Below are positions 28,209 to 38,244 of a stretch of 64,000 bases of DNA, piece after piece. The notes beneath the pieces are model-generated. The model did no database searches, was not told where the DNA came from, and was given only the letters and a program-made list of their open reading frames with translations. The position numbers and the translations under genes were made by a program. The DNA comes from Patulibacter minatonensis DSM 18081 (GTDB lineage: Bacteria; Actinomycetota; Thermoleophilia; Solirubrobacterales; Solirubrobacteraceae): NCBI RefSeq assembly GCF_000519325.1, contig NZ_KI912613.1, positions 2,207,261 through 2,271,260 on the forward strand, in the 5' to 3' direction. How positions within the stretch are numbered: the stretch's first letter is position 1; the number at the start of each line of letters is the position of its first letter.

Positions 28209-30785
28209 TCAGCCGACCTTCAGCGCGCCCTTGGCGGTGCGGGACACGTTCCCGGCCCCGTCGATGCTGACCGCGCGGACCACGTAGCGGCCCTTCGGCA
28301 GCCGGCGGGCGGGGATCCGCACGTTCCAGCTGCTGCGGCCGCGGGCGACCAGCGACAGCGGCGCGCCGCACGTCAGGCCCTTCGTCAGACGCCCGGCGTC
28401 GGTCAGGAACCGGCACTTCGAGCCGCTGCGGAGGCTGATGCTGACCTGGACCCGCTCGACGACGCCCTTCGCCGCGCCCTTGGACCGCGTCGCGACGCAC
28501 CCGGTGTCGGTGGCGGTCCCGCGCAGCGCGACCGTCCTCGCGGCACGGACCGTCCGAGCGGCGAGCTTCGTGGTCGGGCGGGCGCGGTCGACGCAGACCT
28601 TCGGCTTCGCGGCGGCCGCGGTCACCGCGGGCCGGTCGGTGACGACCGCGTCGAGCTTGGGCAGGACCGGGTCGCCGGCCATCCGCGTCAGCGGCACCGT
28701 GGCGGGGCCGGTCGACCCTGCGGCCGCCGGGTCGGCGGGCTCCTGGAACGCCAGGTCCGCCAGCTGGATCGCGCCCGTGGCCGGAACGCCTGCTCCGCCG
28801 AACCGCAGCTCCACCCGGTCGAGCGTCTTCAGGTCGATCCCGGTGAACGCGGACAGCGGGATCCGCTGGCCCTGCAGCGCGATGTGTCGCGGCTGCGTCG
28901 TGCTCGTGTTCTGGCCGAGCGTCGACTCGATGCCGCGCGTGTGGTCGGTGAGCTTGACCTCCTTCTCGGCCCCCGAGCGGTCGACGAGGGCGATCCGCAG
29001 GTCCTGGACCGGCCTGCCCGCGACGAGGCTGGTCGGGTTGGCGTCCCAGTTGAAGCCCGTGCTCAGCGGGTTCCGGGCGACGTCCGTGAACTGGTACGCC
29101 GCGCGGAAGCTCAGCGAGCGGAACCGCGTCGCGTCGCGGGCGTCACCGCGCAGGCCGGCCGACAGCGTCGCCGGTCCGTCCCAGGCCAGCGCGAGCTGCG
29201 GGCCCATCGAGCGGTTGTACGAGTTGGCCGTCGACGATCCGACGTTCGGGCCGGCGCACGCCTTGATCGGGGTCGTCGTCTGGGTGGACGGCGGGTTCGC
29301 GGACTGCGGGTTCGCGAACGGGTCCGGGTTGCACCAGTCGAACGTCGCGAACCCGGAGCCGGTGTACGTGCCGCCGGCGTCGTCCTTCGCCGTCGGGCTG
29401 GCGGTCGTCGGGACGGCACCGGATCCGGGCCGGACGATGTCCTGCCGCTCCGCGGCGGGCGCGATGTACGAGTACTTGATGAGGTCGGGACAGGCGATCG
29501 CCTTCGACGACGGGTCGCTCGGGCACGCGGACGCGGGGGTGCCGCTCTCGCCGGTGATCCACGGCTTCAGCGCGGACTCGCCGCCGCCGTACAGGCGGAG
29601 GAAGAGCTCCATCGTCGCCAGGCCGGTGGCCCGCTGCTCGGCCATCGTGAGGCGCCGTGCGGTGGCCGGCGTGGAACCGCAGGCGCTGTCCGAGCCGGTG
29701 CGGTCGCTCGCGACCCAGCGCGTGTTGTACCAGTTGTGGTTCGCGCCCTCGACGTAGAACCCGTACTTCGCGAACGGGTCGTCGTCGTTCCCGTACTTGC
29801 TGCGCTCGAACGCGTTCCAGCCGCTGATCGAGCTGACGTCGCCGTCGCAGGCCGGGGCCAGCGTCGCGTAGTTCGTGCCCTGCGGGTACTGCTTGTTGCG
29901 GTCGATCGGGGCGAGCGCGAACGCGCCGGTGAGGTTGTAGCGGGCGCCCGGGCGCTGGCGGTTGTAGGTGATGTACTGGGTGACGCCCTCACCGCCACGC
30001 GAGTGGCCCATGATCGCGACGCGGCTGAAGTCGAGCTTCCCGATCAGGTTCGAGCCGACGGCACCGGGACCGGGCGTCGTGTTCCAGCTCTTCAGGAGGT
30101 CGAGCGAGTTGGCGATGATCTGGGCGCGTGCCAGGCCGCCGGCGTCGATCGAGCCGGTGACGTTGTCGAACGTGACGAGCGCGCCGGCCGAGACGGAGAT
30201 CACGACGTAGCCGTGCGACGCGAGGTCGTCGGCCATGTACTCGTAGCCCTCCCACGACGGCCAGAAGCCGGTCACGGGGTTCGGCGGCACCTTGCTCGGG
30301 CACGTCCCGGCGGGGAACGCCTGGGTCGAGCCCGCGCCGCCGTCGGTGCCGGCGGCGCCGACGCAGGCGTTGTGCCGGCCGTGCTGGAGCAGGATGACCG
30401 GGTAGGGCCCGGCGCCGCGGGGGCCGTCACCGGTCGGCCAGGTGACCGTGCCCTCGAGCGGCTGCGGGAAGCTGTTGCCGTTGCCGGTGGTGCTGTCGCC
30501 GGGGTTCAGGCCGGTGAGCCCGTTGCTGCAGGCGACGGGCGTCGGCGAGGTGGAGCCGGTGCCGCAGCCGGTGCTCGTCACCGTCAGCTGGAGGTTTCCG
30601 GCGTTGTAATAGCTCCGGTTGACCTCGTACGGACCCTTGGCCAGCGGATCGGCGGGGTCCGCGGCGATGGCACCCTGCGTGGCGGCCAGCGACGTGGCGA
30701 GGGCGGCGACCGTCGCGAGGACGGCGGCGAGGCGTGAACGCCGACGGGCGAGGCCTGATCGGGGTGCGGCTGATGGCTCGAGCAC
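28209..30785 (-). CDS. Large secreted alpha/beta-hydrolase fold protein
   Basis: From the GTG at 30785 the protein is 858 residues, with a signal peptide (RLAAVLATVAALATSLAATQGAIA). The alpha/beta-hydrolase core includes YPVILLQHGRHNAC (oxyanion region), GYEYMADDLASHGYVVISVS and the nucleophile elbow AIMGHSRGGEG (Ser). A His-containing segment GFYVEGANHNWYNTRW may supply the catalytic His. A middle region has several Cys, and the C terminus is a basic beta domain of about 150 residues with four Cys. Lipase, esterase or chlorophyllase-like activity is plausible, not shown. The start has a CGGAG ribosome site nine bases upstream; the longer open frame beyond it runs through the hairpin-containing intergenic region. 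Confidence 0.78.
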   Translation of the reverse strand: MLEPSAAPRSGLARRRSRLAAVLATVAALATSLAATQGAIAADPADPLAKGPYEVNRSYYNAGNLQLTVTSTGCGTGSTSPTPVACSNGLTGLNPGDSTTGNGNSFPQPLEGTVTWPTGDGPRGAGPYPVILLQHGRHNACVGAAGTDGGAGSTQAFPAGTCPSKVPPNPVTGFWPSWEGYEYMADDLASHGYVVISVSAGALVTFDNVTGSIDAGGLARAQIIANSLDLLKSWNTTPGPGAVGSNLIGKLDFSRVAIMGHSRGGEGVTQYITYNRQRPGARYNLTGAFALAPIDRNKQYPQGTNYATLAPACDGDVSSISGWNAFERSKYGNDDDPFAKYGFYVEGANHNWYNTRWVASDRTGSDSACGSTPATARRLTMAEQRATGLATMELFLRLYGGGESALKPWITGESGTPASACPSDPSSKAIACPDLIKYSYIAPAAERQDIVRPGSGAVPTTASPTAKDDAGGTYTGSGFATFDWCNPDPFANPQSANPPSTQTTTPIKACAGPNVGSSTANSYNRSMGPQLALAWDGPATLSAGLRGDARDATRFRSLSFRAAYQFTDVARNPLSTGFNWDANPTSLVAGRPVQDLRIALVDRSGAEKEVKLTDHTRGIESTLGQNTSTTQPRHIALQGQRIPLSAFTGIDLKTLDRVELRFGGAGVPATGAIQLADLAFQEPADPAAAGSTGPATVPLTRMAGDPVLPKLDAVVTDRPAVTAAAAKPKVCVDRARPTTKLAARTVRAARTVALRGTATDTGCVATRSKGAAKGVVERVQVSISLRSGSKCRFLTDAGRLTKGLTCGAPLSLVARGRSSWNVRIPARRLPKGRYVVRAVSIDGAGNVSRTAKGALKVG

Positions 30786-30841
30786 GTGCGTGGTCTCCGG
30801 GCCGGTCGCTCGGGGCGACCGACGATCTGGGGTCGTGGCGA

Positions 30842-31002
30842 TTCGCCCGAAGGTGGGCCCTGAGGCAGCGGCCCGCCGCACCCGCGCCGCTCGGCCGCGG
30901 CGGTGGGAATCGGGCGAAGACGGCGACCTTATGGCGTCCGTTCGTGCGCGTTCGTGGTCATTTGGCGCGTCGGCAGTCATCGGCCTTCGACGCGTGGCCA
31001 AA
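30842..31002. promoter_or_regulatory. Low-G+C divergent intergenic region with two large inverted repeats
   Basis: The 429-base gap (30786-31214) between divergent secreted-protein genes is clearly less G+C-rich than its surroundings, especially 30935-31200. It contains a nine-base inverted repeat TTCGCCCGA (30842-30850 with 30910-30918) and a 12-base imperfect hairpin (30961-30972 with 30988-31002, three-base bulge), then several GGTAC/GGTAT repeats and an A6 run near 31042. No gene is convincing here; divergent promoters and operators are the likely content. Confidence 0.5.
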
Positions 31003-31214
31003 CATGCATCGGTACGCCTTGGTACTCCTGTTCTGGTATCTAAAAAACCCTGGAAAAGGCCGGTATACGGTGGTTCATGCGCCGATGGCGCCCGTGGCGC
31101 GCCGGCGATAGGGTCGGCCGTCCATCGGGAGAACGAGAGACGCTCTTGCGCACACGAACGCACAATTTCGATAGCGAGTCTGGCCATTCAACGAGCCGTT
31201 CAGGTCGCCCACGC

Positions 31215-33107
31215 ATGGGGACCCTGTCCACCTCCGCGGTGCTCGCCTGCCTCGCCCTGGGTGCCACCGCGACGGCCGCCGACGCGAACGTCCTGCGGGT
31301 CGACGACGACCGCGTGCAGTGCCCGGCGGCGGACTTCACGTCCCTCGTCGACGCGGTCGCCGCGGCCTCGCAGGGGGACACGATCCGCGTGTGCGACGGC
31401 GTCTACCCCGTCCCCGGCGGGGTCGGGTCGTCCGGGCTGAAGATCGAGAAGAACCTCAAGCTCCTCGGTGCCGGGGCGGACAAGGTCTTCGTGCAGCCCG
31501 ACGGCTCCGCGCCGTCGACCGCGGCGACGACGCCGAACGAGCGCGACGAGTTCGGCAACGTCATCACGGTGAAGCGGCGTCTCGTCGAGCTCTCCGACGT
31601 CCAGATCTCGGGGCTCACCGTGCGCGGCAGCGGCACGGCCGTCGAGGCCGGGATCGCGATGATCGACGTGAACGAGAGCAGGATCGGTGACGTCCGGGTG
31701 ACCGGGATCGCCCCGGACACCGGCCCCGGCACCGGGCTCTTCGTCGGGCCGATGGCGTCGCAGGGGCACGGCATCGTGCTCGCCAACACGATCGAGGGGA
31801 CGGTCAACGCGGCCACGGTCGAGCGCGTGGCCGTCGACGGGTTCAACAAGGCCGGCATCGTCGTCGACAGTCGGACGCTCGCCGGGACGGGCGAGCGCAC
31901 GAACACCATGCGCGCGACGATCTCGGACAGCCGCATCACCGGTGCGGGCACCTCCCCGCTCGTCGCCCAGGACGGCGTCGAGGGGTGGGGGCGCAGCACC
32001 GCGCTCGTCCTGAGCCGCACCCTCGTCACGGGGGTCGCCGGTCCGACGGCGACCCCGGGCGCCGGCGCCGGCGTGTACCTCCGGGGCGTCGATCCCGGCA
32101 GCGTGGTCGGGGGCGTGCGCACGGCGTCCAACACGATCTCCGGCAACACGTTCGGCGCATGGGCGGGGACCTTCGACGGCACCGCCCCGGCGCCCGTCGC
32201 CATCGACGCGCGCTCGAACTACTGGGGCAGCAGCAACGGCCCCAGCCTGCCGCCCACCAAGTCCGGCGGCGACTTCGCCGGGGCGGGCGCTCCCACCTAT
32301 GGGGCCGGCCTGACGACCGCGCCCTTCCTCGGGACCGCCCCGACCGCCCCCGTCGCCCCGGGCGTCGCGCCCGACGCGGCCCCGACCGGGCGGTTCGACA
32401 CGCTGACGGACGGCACGAAGGTCGTCGTCGGGGACACCGTCCCGCTCGACGTCGTCGCGGACGACGACTTCGGGGTCACGAGCGTCGCGTTCGCCGTCGA
32501 CGGCGTGCCGCTGACGAGCGTCGGCACCTTCCCCTACGAGGCCGACTGGGTCCCGGCGGCCGCCGACGACGGCGCGGTGCACCGCGTGACCGCGGTCGTC
32601 ACCGACTCGGCCGGCCGGACGACCGAGGTCACCGCCCGCGTTCAGGTCGGCGACCTGCCGGTGCCGCCGGAGCCGGTGACCCCGACGACACCCGTGCCGC
32701 CGGTCGTCCCGGCGACGCCGGACGTCCCCGCGCCTCCCGGCCCGGTGACGCCGCCCGTGCCGGTCGTGCCGTCGAAGGCGCCGACGCCTGCCGCCCCGGT
32801 GGTCTCGAAGTCCACGGTGCGCTCCTCGCGGTCCCGCAAGGTGCTGGTGCGCGTCCGTTGCGGCGCGACGAAGGGCTCGGCCTCGTGCAAGGGCGTGCTC
32901 CGCCTGGAGTCCGGGAGGCGCCGGCTCGGCTCGCGGTCGTTCTCGATCCGCGCCGGGCGGACCACCGCCGTGACGGTGACGCTCTCGCGTTCCGCGTACG
33001 AGCTCCTGACGCGCCGCAACCGCCTGCGGGCGTCGGTCACGCTGCGGGCCCGGGACAGCACCGGGGCGCTGCGGGCCACGACGGCCCGCGTGACGCTGCT
33101 GCCGTAG
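31215..33107 (+). CDS. Secreted right-handed parallel beta-helix protein
   Basis: The 630-residue exported protein has a hydrophobic N terminus (STSAVLACLALGATATAADA). About 350 residues of parallel beta-helix repeats follow, as in pectate-lyase-like and nitrous-oxide-accessory proteins: FTSLVDAVAAASQGDTIRVC opens it, VQISGLTVRGSGTAVEAGI is a coil repeat, and SNYWGSSNGPSLP is the typical end motif. Next come an Ig-like domain (GDTVPLDVVADDDFGVTSVA), a Pro/Val-rich linker and a basic beta tail. No lyase catalytic set is evident. The frame is open back to 31077, but codon use there is atypical (AAT, TCT, TCA, ACA), so I prefer the ATG at 31215, although its signal peptide then lacks positive charges. 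Confidence 0.75.
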   Translation: MGTLSTSAVLACLALGATATAADANVLRVDDDRVQCPAADFTSLVDAVAAASQGDTIRVCDGVYPVPGGVGSSGLKIEKNLKLLGAGADKVFVQPDGSAPSTAATTPNERDEFGNVITVKRRLVELSDVQISGLTVRGSGTAVEAGIAMIDVNESRIGDVRVTGIAPDTGPGTGLFVGPMASQGHGIVLANTIEGTVNAATVERVAVDGFNKAGIVVDSRTLAGTGERTNTMRATISDSRITGAGTSPLVAQDGVEGWGRSTALVLSRTLVTGVAGPTATPGAGAGVYLRGVDPGSVVGGVRTASNTISGNTFGAWAGTFDGTAPAPVAIDARSNYWGSSNGPSLPPTKSGGDFAGAGAPTYGAGLTTAPFLGTAPTAPVAPGVAPDAAPTGRFDTLTDGTKVVVGDTVPLDVVADDDFGVTSVAFAVDGVPLTSVGTFPYEADWVPAAADDGAVHRVTAVVTDSAGRTTEVTARVQVGDLPVPPEPVTPTTPVPPVVPATPDVPAPPGPVTPPVPVVPSKAPTPAAPVVSKSTVRSSRSRKVLVRVRCGATKGSASCKGVLRLESGRRRLGSRSFSIRAGRTTAVTVTLSRSAYELLTRRNRLRASVTLRARDSTGALRATTARVTLLP

Positions 33108-33115
33108 GTGCTCAC

Positions 33116-33145
33116 GAGGGGCCGGCCGCCGCGGGCCGGCCCCTC
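33116..33145. terminator. Bidirectional terminator hairpin
   Basis: A perfect 12-base stem (33116-33127 with 33134-33145) has the loop GCCGCG between the converging beta-helix and lipoprotein genes. It overlaps the lipoprotein stop codon by two bases. Confidence 0.7.
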
Positions 33146-33749
33146 ACTTCGCCTGTGCGGCCCTGTCCTTCTCGATCTTCCTGCGGGCCGCCTCGATCTG
33201 CGCCTTCGCCGCGTCCGGGATCACCCCGGCGGCGTCGAGCCGGTCGACGATCCGCAGCGCGGTCTCCTGGGTCCGGAGCGCGAGCGCCTTGATCCGGGCG
33301 CTGCCCTCGGCGGCGCTGAGCTTCTTGGCCTGCACGTCGCGGACGGTCGCCACCACCTGCTGCTGCAGGGCCGCGGCCTGCTTCTGGCTCGCCGCGACGT
33401 CGCGACGGAGCGCGGCTCCGGCCGCCGGACCGAGCTTCCTGCTCGCGGCCGCGGTCTGGTCCGCGAGCCGGGAGAGGTCCGGCGTCGACGGTCCGGTGGG
33501 GGTGGTCGGGGCGAGCTGGTCCGCCAGGGCCGCGGTCGCGTCCCGCTCCGGGGCCGGGACGGACCGGGTCCCCGCGGCGGACGTCGTGGTCGTGCTCGTC
33601 GTCGTGGCCGTGCCGGCGCTCGCGGTCGTCGCGGTCGCGGTCTCCGAGGAGTCGTCCCCGCCCCCGCAGGCCGCCAGGCCGAGCGTCGTCGACAGCAGGC
33701 CCGCGAGGGCGAATGCGCGAAGCCTGGGCATCTCCCGATCATGCCGCAT
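33144..33749 (-). CDS. Ala/Thr-rich lipoprotein, twin A
   Basis: The 201-residue lipoprotein has a lipobox LGLAAC followed by GGGDDSS, a Thr/Ser-rich stalk and a helical domain of about 110 residues rich in Ala, Gln and Lys (SRKLGPAAGAALRRDVAASQ onward) that ends KIEKDRAAQAK. It is clearly paralogous to the gene immediately upstream (33854-34345): both end in DRAAQAK or DKAAQAK and share VQAKKLSAAEGSARI-type helices. The function is unknown; helical lipoproteins of this kind are often envelope structural or chaperone-like proteins. The ATG at 33731 is an alternative start. Confidence 0.72.
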   Translation of the reverse strand: MRHDREMPRLRAFALAGLLSTTLGLAACGGGDDSSETATATTASAGTATTTSTTTTSAAGTRSVPAPERDATAALADQLAPTTPTGPSTPDLSRLADQTAAASRKLGPAAGAALRRDVAASQKQAAALQQQVVATVRDVQAKKLSAAEGSARIKALALRTQETALRIVDRLDAAGVIPDAAKAQIEAARRKIEKDRAAQAK

Positions 33750-33853
33750 GGCGCGACGCCCTGGCGCCGTCCGCAGGCGTCCGGGTGCGGGTCGCGTCGC
33801 ATCGGCGCGCGACCCCGTCGGCGGGCGGGACCTCCTGCTGCCGTCCCGGGGCG

Positions 33854-34345
33854 CTACTTCGCCTGCGCGGCCTTGTCCTTCTCGAGCTGCCGGCGGGCGG
33901 TCTCGACCTGCTGCTTCGCCCCGGCCGGCAGCGCGCCCGCCTTGTCGAGCTCGTCGGCGACCGCGAGCGCGGCCTCCTGGATCTGGATGCGCACGACGCC
34001 GATCCGCTCGTTGCCCTCGGCGTTGGTGATCCGCTTGGCCTTGACGTCCTCGGCGATCTTCACCAGCTGCGCCTGCAGGTCCGTCGCCTTCTTCTGCTGT
34101 GCGGCGACGTCCTTCTTCAGCTGCGCCGATCCGTCGGCGCCCAGCTTCTCGCTGGCCTGCGTGGCGGCCGCGGCGAGCTGGTCGGCGTCCTCCTTCTTCA
34201 CGCCCTGCTTCTGGAGCGCGGCGGACTGGTCGGACGCCTTGGAGTCCTCGTCGTCGTCCCCACCGCCGCACGCGGAGAGCCCGAGCGTGGCGACGAGGAG
34301 GCCGGCGACCGCAATAGGACGAAATCCGATCATGAATCGCATCAT
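33854..34345 (-). CDS. Ala/Lys-rich lipoprotein, twin B
   Basis: The 163-residue lipoprotein has a lipobox LGLSAC followed by GGGDDDEDS and an amphipathic helical domain (AAAATQASEKLGADGSAQLK onward) ending RRQLEKDKAAQAK. It aligns over most of its length with the downstream lipoprotein but lacks the Thr-rich stalk, so a tandem duplication followed by divergence is likely. Three in-frame ATGs (34345, 34342, 34333) are possible; even the last gives a full signal peptide. The DNA around the starts of both twins shares CATGATCGG. The gene is divergent from purH, 105 bases apart. Confidence 0.72.
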   Translation of the reverse strand: MMRFMIGFRPIAVAGLLVATLGLSACGGGDDDEDSKASDQSAALQKQGVKKEDADQLAAAATQASEKLGADGSAQLKKDVAAQQKKATDLQAQLVKIAEDVKAKRITNAEGNERIGVVRIQIQEAALAVADELDKAGALPAGAKQQVETARRQLEKDKAAQAK

Positions 34346-34434
34346 GGCGCACTCGGCGGGTCCGGGGCGTTGCGCGCGCGGGCCCTCCTGCCGTCCGGGA
34401 CGGGACCGGCCGGGTCCGGACGGGGGACGACGAC

Positions 34435-34440
34435 TATCCT
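34435..34440 (+). promoter_or_regulatory. Candidate -10 box TATCCT of purH
   Basis: TATCCT is ten bases before the ATG at 34451, identical in sequence and spacing to the purN box. It implies a transcript with a leader of only a few bases. Confidence 0.55.
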
Positions 34441-34450
34441 CGGCCGGGCC

Positions 34451-36103
<1,653 letters not shown>

Positions 36104-36178
36104 GGCGGGTGCCACCCGCGGCGTGGTCCGGGGAAGGGTTTCGGACGCAGGGACAACGAGCGCCGGTCAACATCGCCG

Positions 36179-36184
36179 TAACCT
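36179..36184 (+). promoter_or_regulatory. Candidate -10 box TAACCT of ridA
   Basis: TAACCT is seven bases before the ATG at 36192, so ridA may be transcribed independently of purH as a leaderless message. Confidence 0.45.
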
Positions 36185-36191
36185 CTCCCGC

Positions 36192-36611
36192 ATGAGCCGC
36201 GATCAGGACCGCGTCCAGCGCTTTCACTCCGGCGGGCCGTGGGAGACCGAGGTCGGCTACTCACGGGCGATCCGCGTCGGCGACCGCGTGCTGGTGTCCG
36301 GGACGACCGCCGCGCGCGGCGACGAGCCGATCCCCGAGGACGTCGGCGAGCAGGCCCGGCTCGCGCTGGGGACGATCGAGCGCGCGCTGGAGCAGGCCGG
36401 GTCCGAGCTGCGGGACGTCATCCGCTCCCGGGTCTTCGTCGTCGACCTGCCGACGAACGGTCCGGCCGTGCTCGAGGCCTACGGCGCGGCGCTGCGCGGC
36501 GCGCGGCCGACCATCTCGACGCTCGGCATCGTCGCCCTCGTCGACCCGCGGCTGAAGGTCGAGATCGAGGTCGAGGCGATCGTCGGCGCCGGCGCGGTCT
36601 ACGAGGGCTGA
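36192..36611 (+). CDS. ridA: RidA/YjgF family enamine/imine deaminase-like protein
   Basis: The 139-residue cytoplasmic protein belongs to the RidA/YER057c/UK114 superfamily; members hydrolyse reactive enamines and imines formed by PLP enzymes. Typical segments are RVGDRVLVSGTTA, DVGEQARLALGTIERALEQAG, DVIRSRVFVVDL and the end VEIEVEAIVGAG. The usual catalytic Arg region (RPT near residue 104) is retained, but the flanking motif is that of a RidA subfamily rather than archetypal RidA, so deaminase activity is probable, not certain. Its last 13 bases overlap the convergent DUF4178-like gene. Confidence 0.85.
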   Translation: MSRDQDRVQRFHSGGPWETEVGYSRAIRVGDRVLVSGTTAARGDEPIPEDVGEQARLALGTIERALEQAGSELRDVIRSRVFVVDLPTNGPAVLEAYGAALRGARPTISTLGIVALVDPRLKVEIEVEAIVGAGAVYEG

Positions 36612-37255
36612 GGCCCGGCGACCGTCGCGGCCGCGCCGCCCGGGGGCCACACGTCGACCATCCGGCCCGGCACCGCGGTGCCGATCCACGCGTTCCAGGT
36701 CTCGTCGTCCGCGGAGCGCTCGAGCACGAGGCGGCGGGACGGCATCTCCTCGCGGGTGAAGACGACGCGCTCCACGTCGGCGTCCGAGACCGGCTGCAGG
36801 CCGCCCCGCCGGGAGCGCTGGCGCTCGCCCGTCGCGTCGACCGGGCCGGCGTCCGCGGCGAGGCGGACCCACTCGTGGTTGCGCCACGTCAGGCGCTCGG
36901 CGCCCGGGTCCAGGGTGTCCGGCCGCTCGGCGCGCACGGCGAAGACGACCTCGTCGTCGCGCCCGGCGGTCTGCAGCCAGCCGCCCTGGCCGCGGTCGTC
37001 CAGGTGCCACGCCGACCACGCCTCGCCGCCCTCCGGGGTCACGTGCTGGACGCCGCGCACGAACCACCGCTGCCGGTCGAACTGCAGCTCGACGCCGATC
37101 GCCAGGTGGTCGAGCCCGACGAACGCCGTGCCGTCGTGGGCGGGCATCCCACGCTCGCGCACCGCCGCCTCGTTCCGCGTCGCGATGCGCAGCGGCACGA
37201 CGAACGCGACGAGCGACGCGACGGCGAGGAGCCCCATGACGATCGCGAGCAGCAC
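36599..37255 (-). CDS. Membrane-anchored DUF4178-like protein
   Basis: The 218-residue protein has one N-terminal TM helix (VLLAIVMGLLAVASLVAFVV) and a cytoplasmic beta-rich domain. Its segments (AIGVELQFDRQRWFVRGVQH, EAWSAWHLDDRGQGGWLQT and the final MVDVWPPGG) align in order with those of the DUF4178 protein at 42658-43275 (GAVVAHDGHDYVVRG, SEWTEYHLDAGSDVKTWLS and LLEIYPAG). I read it as a diverged relative lying outside that operon. The start is the GTG at 37255, six bases after a TATCCT box (37262-37267 on this strand); a longer frame to 37390 would run through that box. Function unknown. Confidence 0.68.
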   Translation of the reverse strand: MLLAIVMGLLAVASLVAFVVPLRIATRNEAAVRERGMPAHDGTAFVGLDHLAIGVELQFDRQRWFVRGVQHVTPEGGEAWSAWHLDDRGQGGWLQTAGRDDEVVFAVRAERPDTLDPGAERLTWRNHEWVRLAADAGPVDATGERQRSRRGGLQPVSDADVERVVFTREEMPSRRLVLERSADDETWNAWIGTAVPGRMVDVWPPGGAAATVAGPQPS

Positions 37256-37416
37256 CCCGCGAGGATAGGGCGGATCGCGGCGACGGCGGCCCGCGACGAC
37301 CGGCGGCCCGGCGGTGCGGCGTGCCACCGCGCCCACGTCGCTGCGACCATGGGCGACGACCGCCCGGACCGATGCCGTCCGGGGGCGCACCGTCCGCCAC
37401 CGACCTCCGCCCGCCG

Positions 37417-38235
37417 ATGACCGACGTCCCCGACCTCGCCGACCACCCCGCCGACGACGCCGACGCCGTCCTGGTCCGGCTGCGCGCGACCGTCCGCGGC
37501 ACCCCCGAGGAGGTCTGGTGGTCGGTCGCCACCGGCGCGGGGATCGGCACCTGGTACGTCCCGGCGAAGGTCCAGTCCCGCGTCGGGGGCGCGGTCGTCA
37601 CCGACCACGGGCCCTTCGGCCACAGCCACGGGGTCGTCACCGCGTACGACCCGCCGCGCCGGTTCGCCTACGAGGAGCGCGCGTGGGGGCAAGAGGTCCC
37701 GCCGTGGCGGACGGAGGTCCTCGTCGAGCCCGGCCCCGGCGGCGTCTGCGAGGTCCGGCTGACGAGCGGCCTGACGACCGACGGCCCCCGCTACCGCGAC
37801 GCGATCGGGCTGACCGAGGAGGCCTGGGTCGCCGGGCTGCGGAACCTGCGGCTGGCCCGCGAGCACTTCCCGGGACAGGAGGCCGGGGGCGTCTTCGTCG
37901 TCCGCGGCGTACGGGCACCGCAGGGCGAGGCGTGGGCGGCGCTCCTGCGCGCGCTCGGCCTGGCGGACGCGGTCGTCGGGGACGAGGTCGCCGCGACGGA
38001 GGGCGCGCCGGCGCTCGCCGGGGTCGTCGAGGAGGTCCGGCCGACGAGCCTGCTGCTGCGGACGACCGCGCCCGCACCGGGCTTCGTCGAGCTCTCCGCC
38101 CACACCTGGACGACGACGTCGCTGCTCGTCCACGCCCACCTCTTCGGACCGGCGGGCTCGGCGGTCGCGGAGGCCGAGCGTCCCCGCTGGGACGCCTGGC
38201 TGCACGCGCGCTTCCCGGGCGCGAAGCCGACGTAG
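37417..38235 (+). CDS. SRPBCC (START-like, AHSA1 type) domain protein
   Basis: The 272-residue cytoplasmic protein starts with a hydrophobic-ligand-binding SRPBCC domain: LRATVRGTPEEVWWSVATG, YDPPRRFAYEERAW and a helix ending LRLAREHF at about residue 155. The second half (RGVRAPQGEAWAALLRALGL onward) has the spacing of a shorter helix-grip repeat and ends RPRWDAWLHARFPG, so it may be a degenerate second copy. Such proteins are typical activators or small-molecule binders; the ligand is unknown. MPSGGAP (37372) is an alternative start. It converges on the spermidine-synthase-like gene with nine bases between stops. Confidence 0.78.
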   Translation: MTDVPDLADHPADDADAVLVRLRATVRGTPEEVWWSVATGAGIGTWYVPAKVQSRVGGAVVTDHGPFGHSHGVVTAYDPPRRFAYEERAWGQEVPPWRTEVLVEPGPGGVCEVRLTSGLTTDGPRYRDAIGLTEEAWVAGLRNLRLAREHFPGQEAGGVFVVRGVRAPQGEAWAALLRALGLADAVVGDEVAATEGAPALAGVVEEVRPTSLLLRTTAPAPGFVELSAHTWTTTSLLVHAHLFGPAGSAVAEAERPRWDAWLHARFPGAKPT

Positions 38236-38244
38236 GGCCCCCGG

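Noticed and set aside
30842-30918. FMN-type riboswitch suggested by ATTCCC and CCGCGG-like blocks on the minus strand
   Set aside because: The conserved GGTGAAATTCCC and downstream pairing elements of the FMN aptamer are absent.
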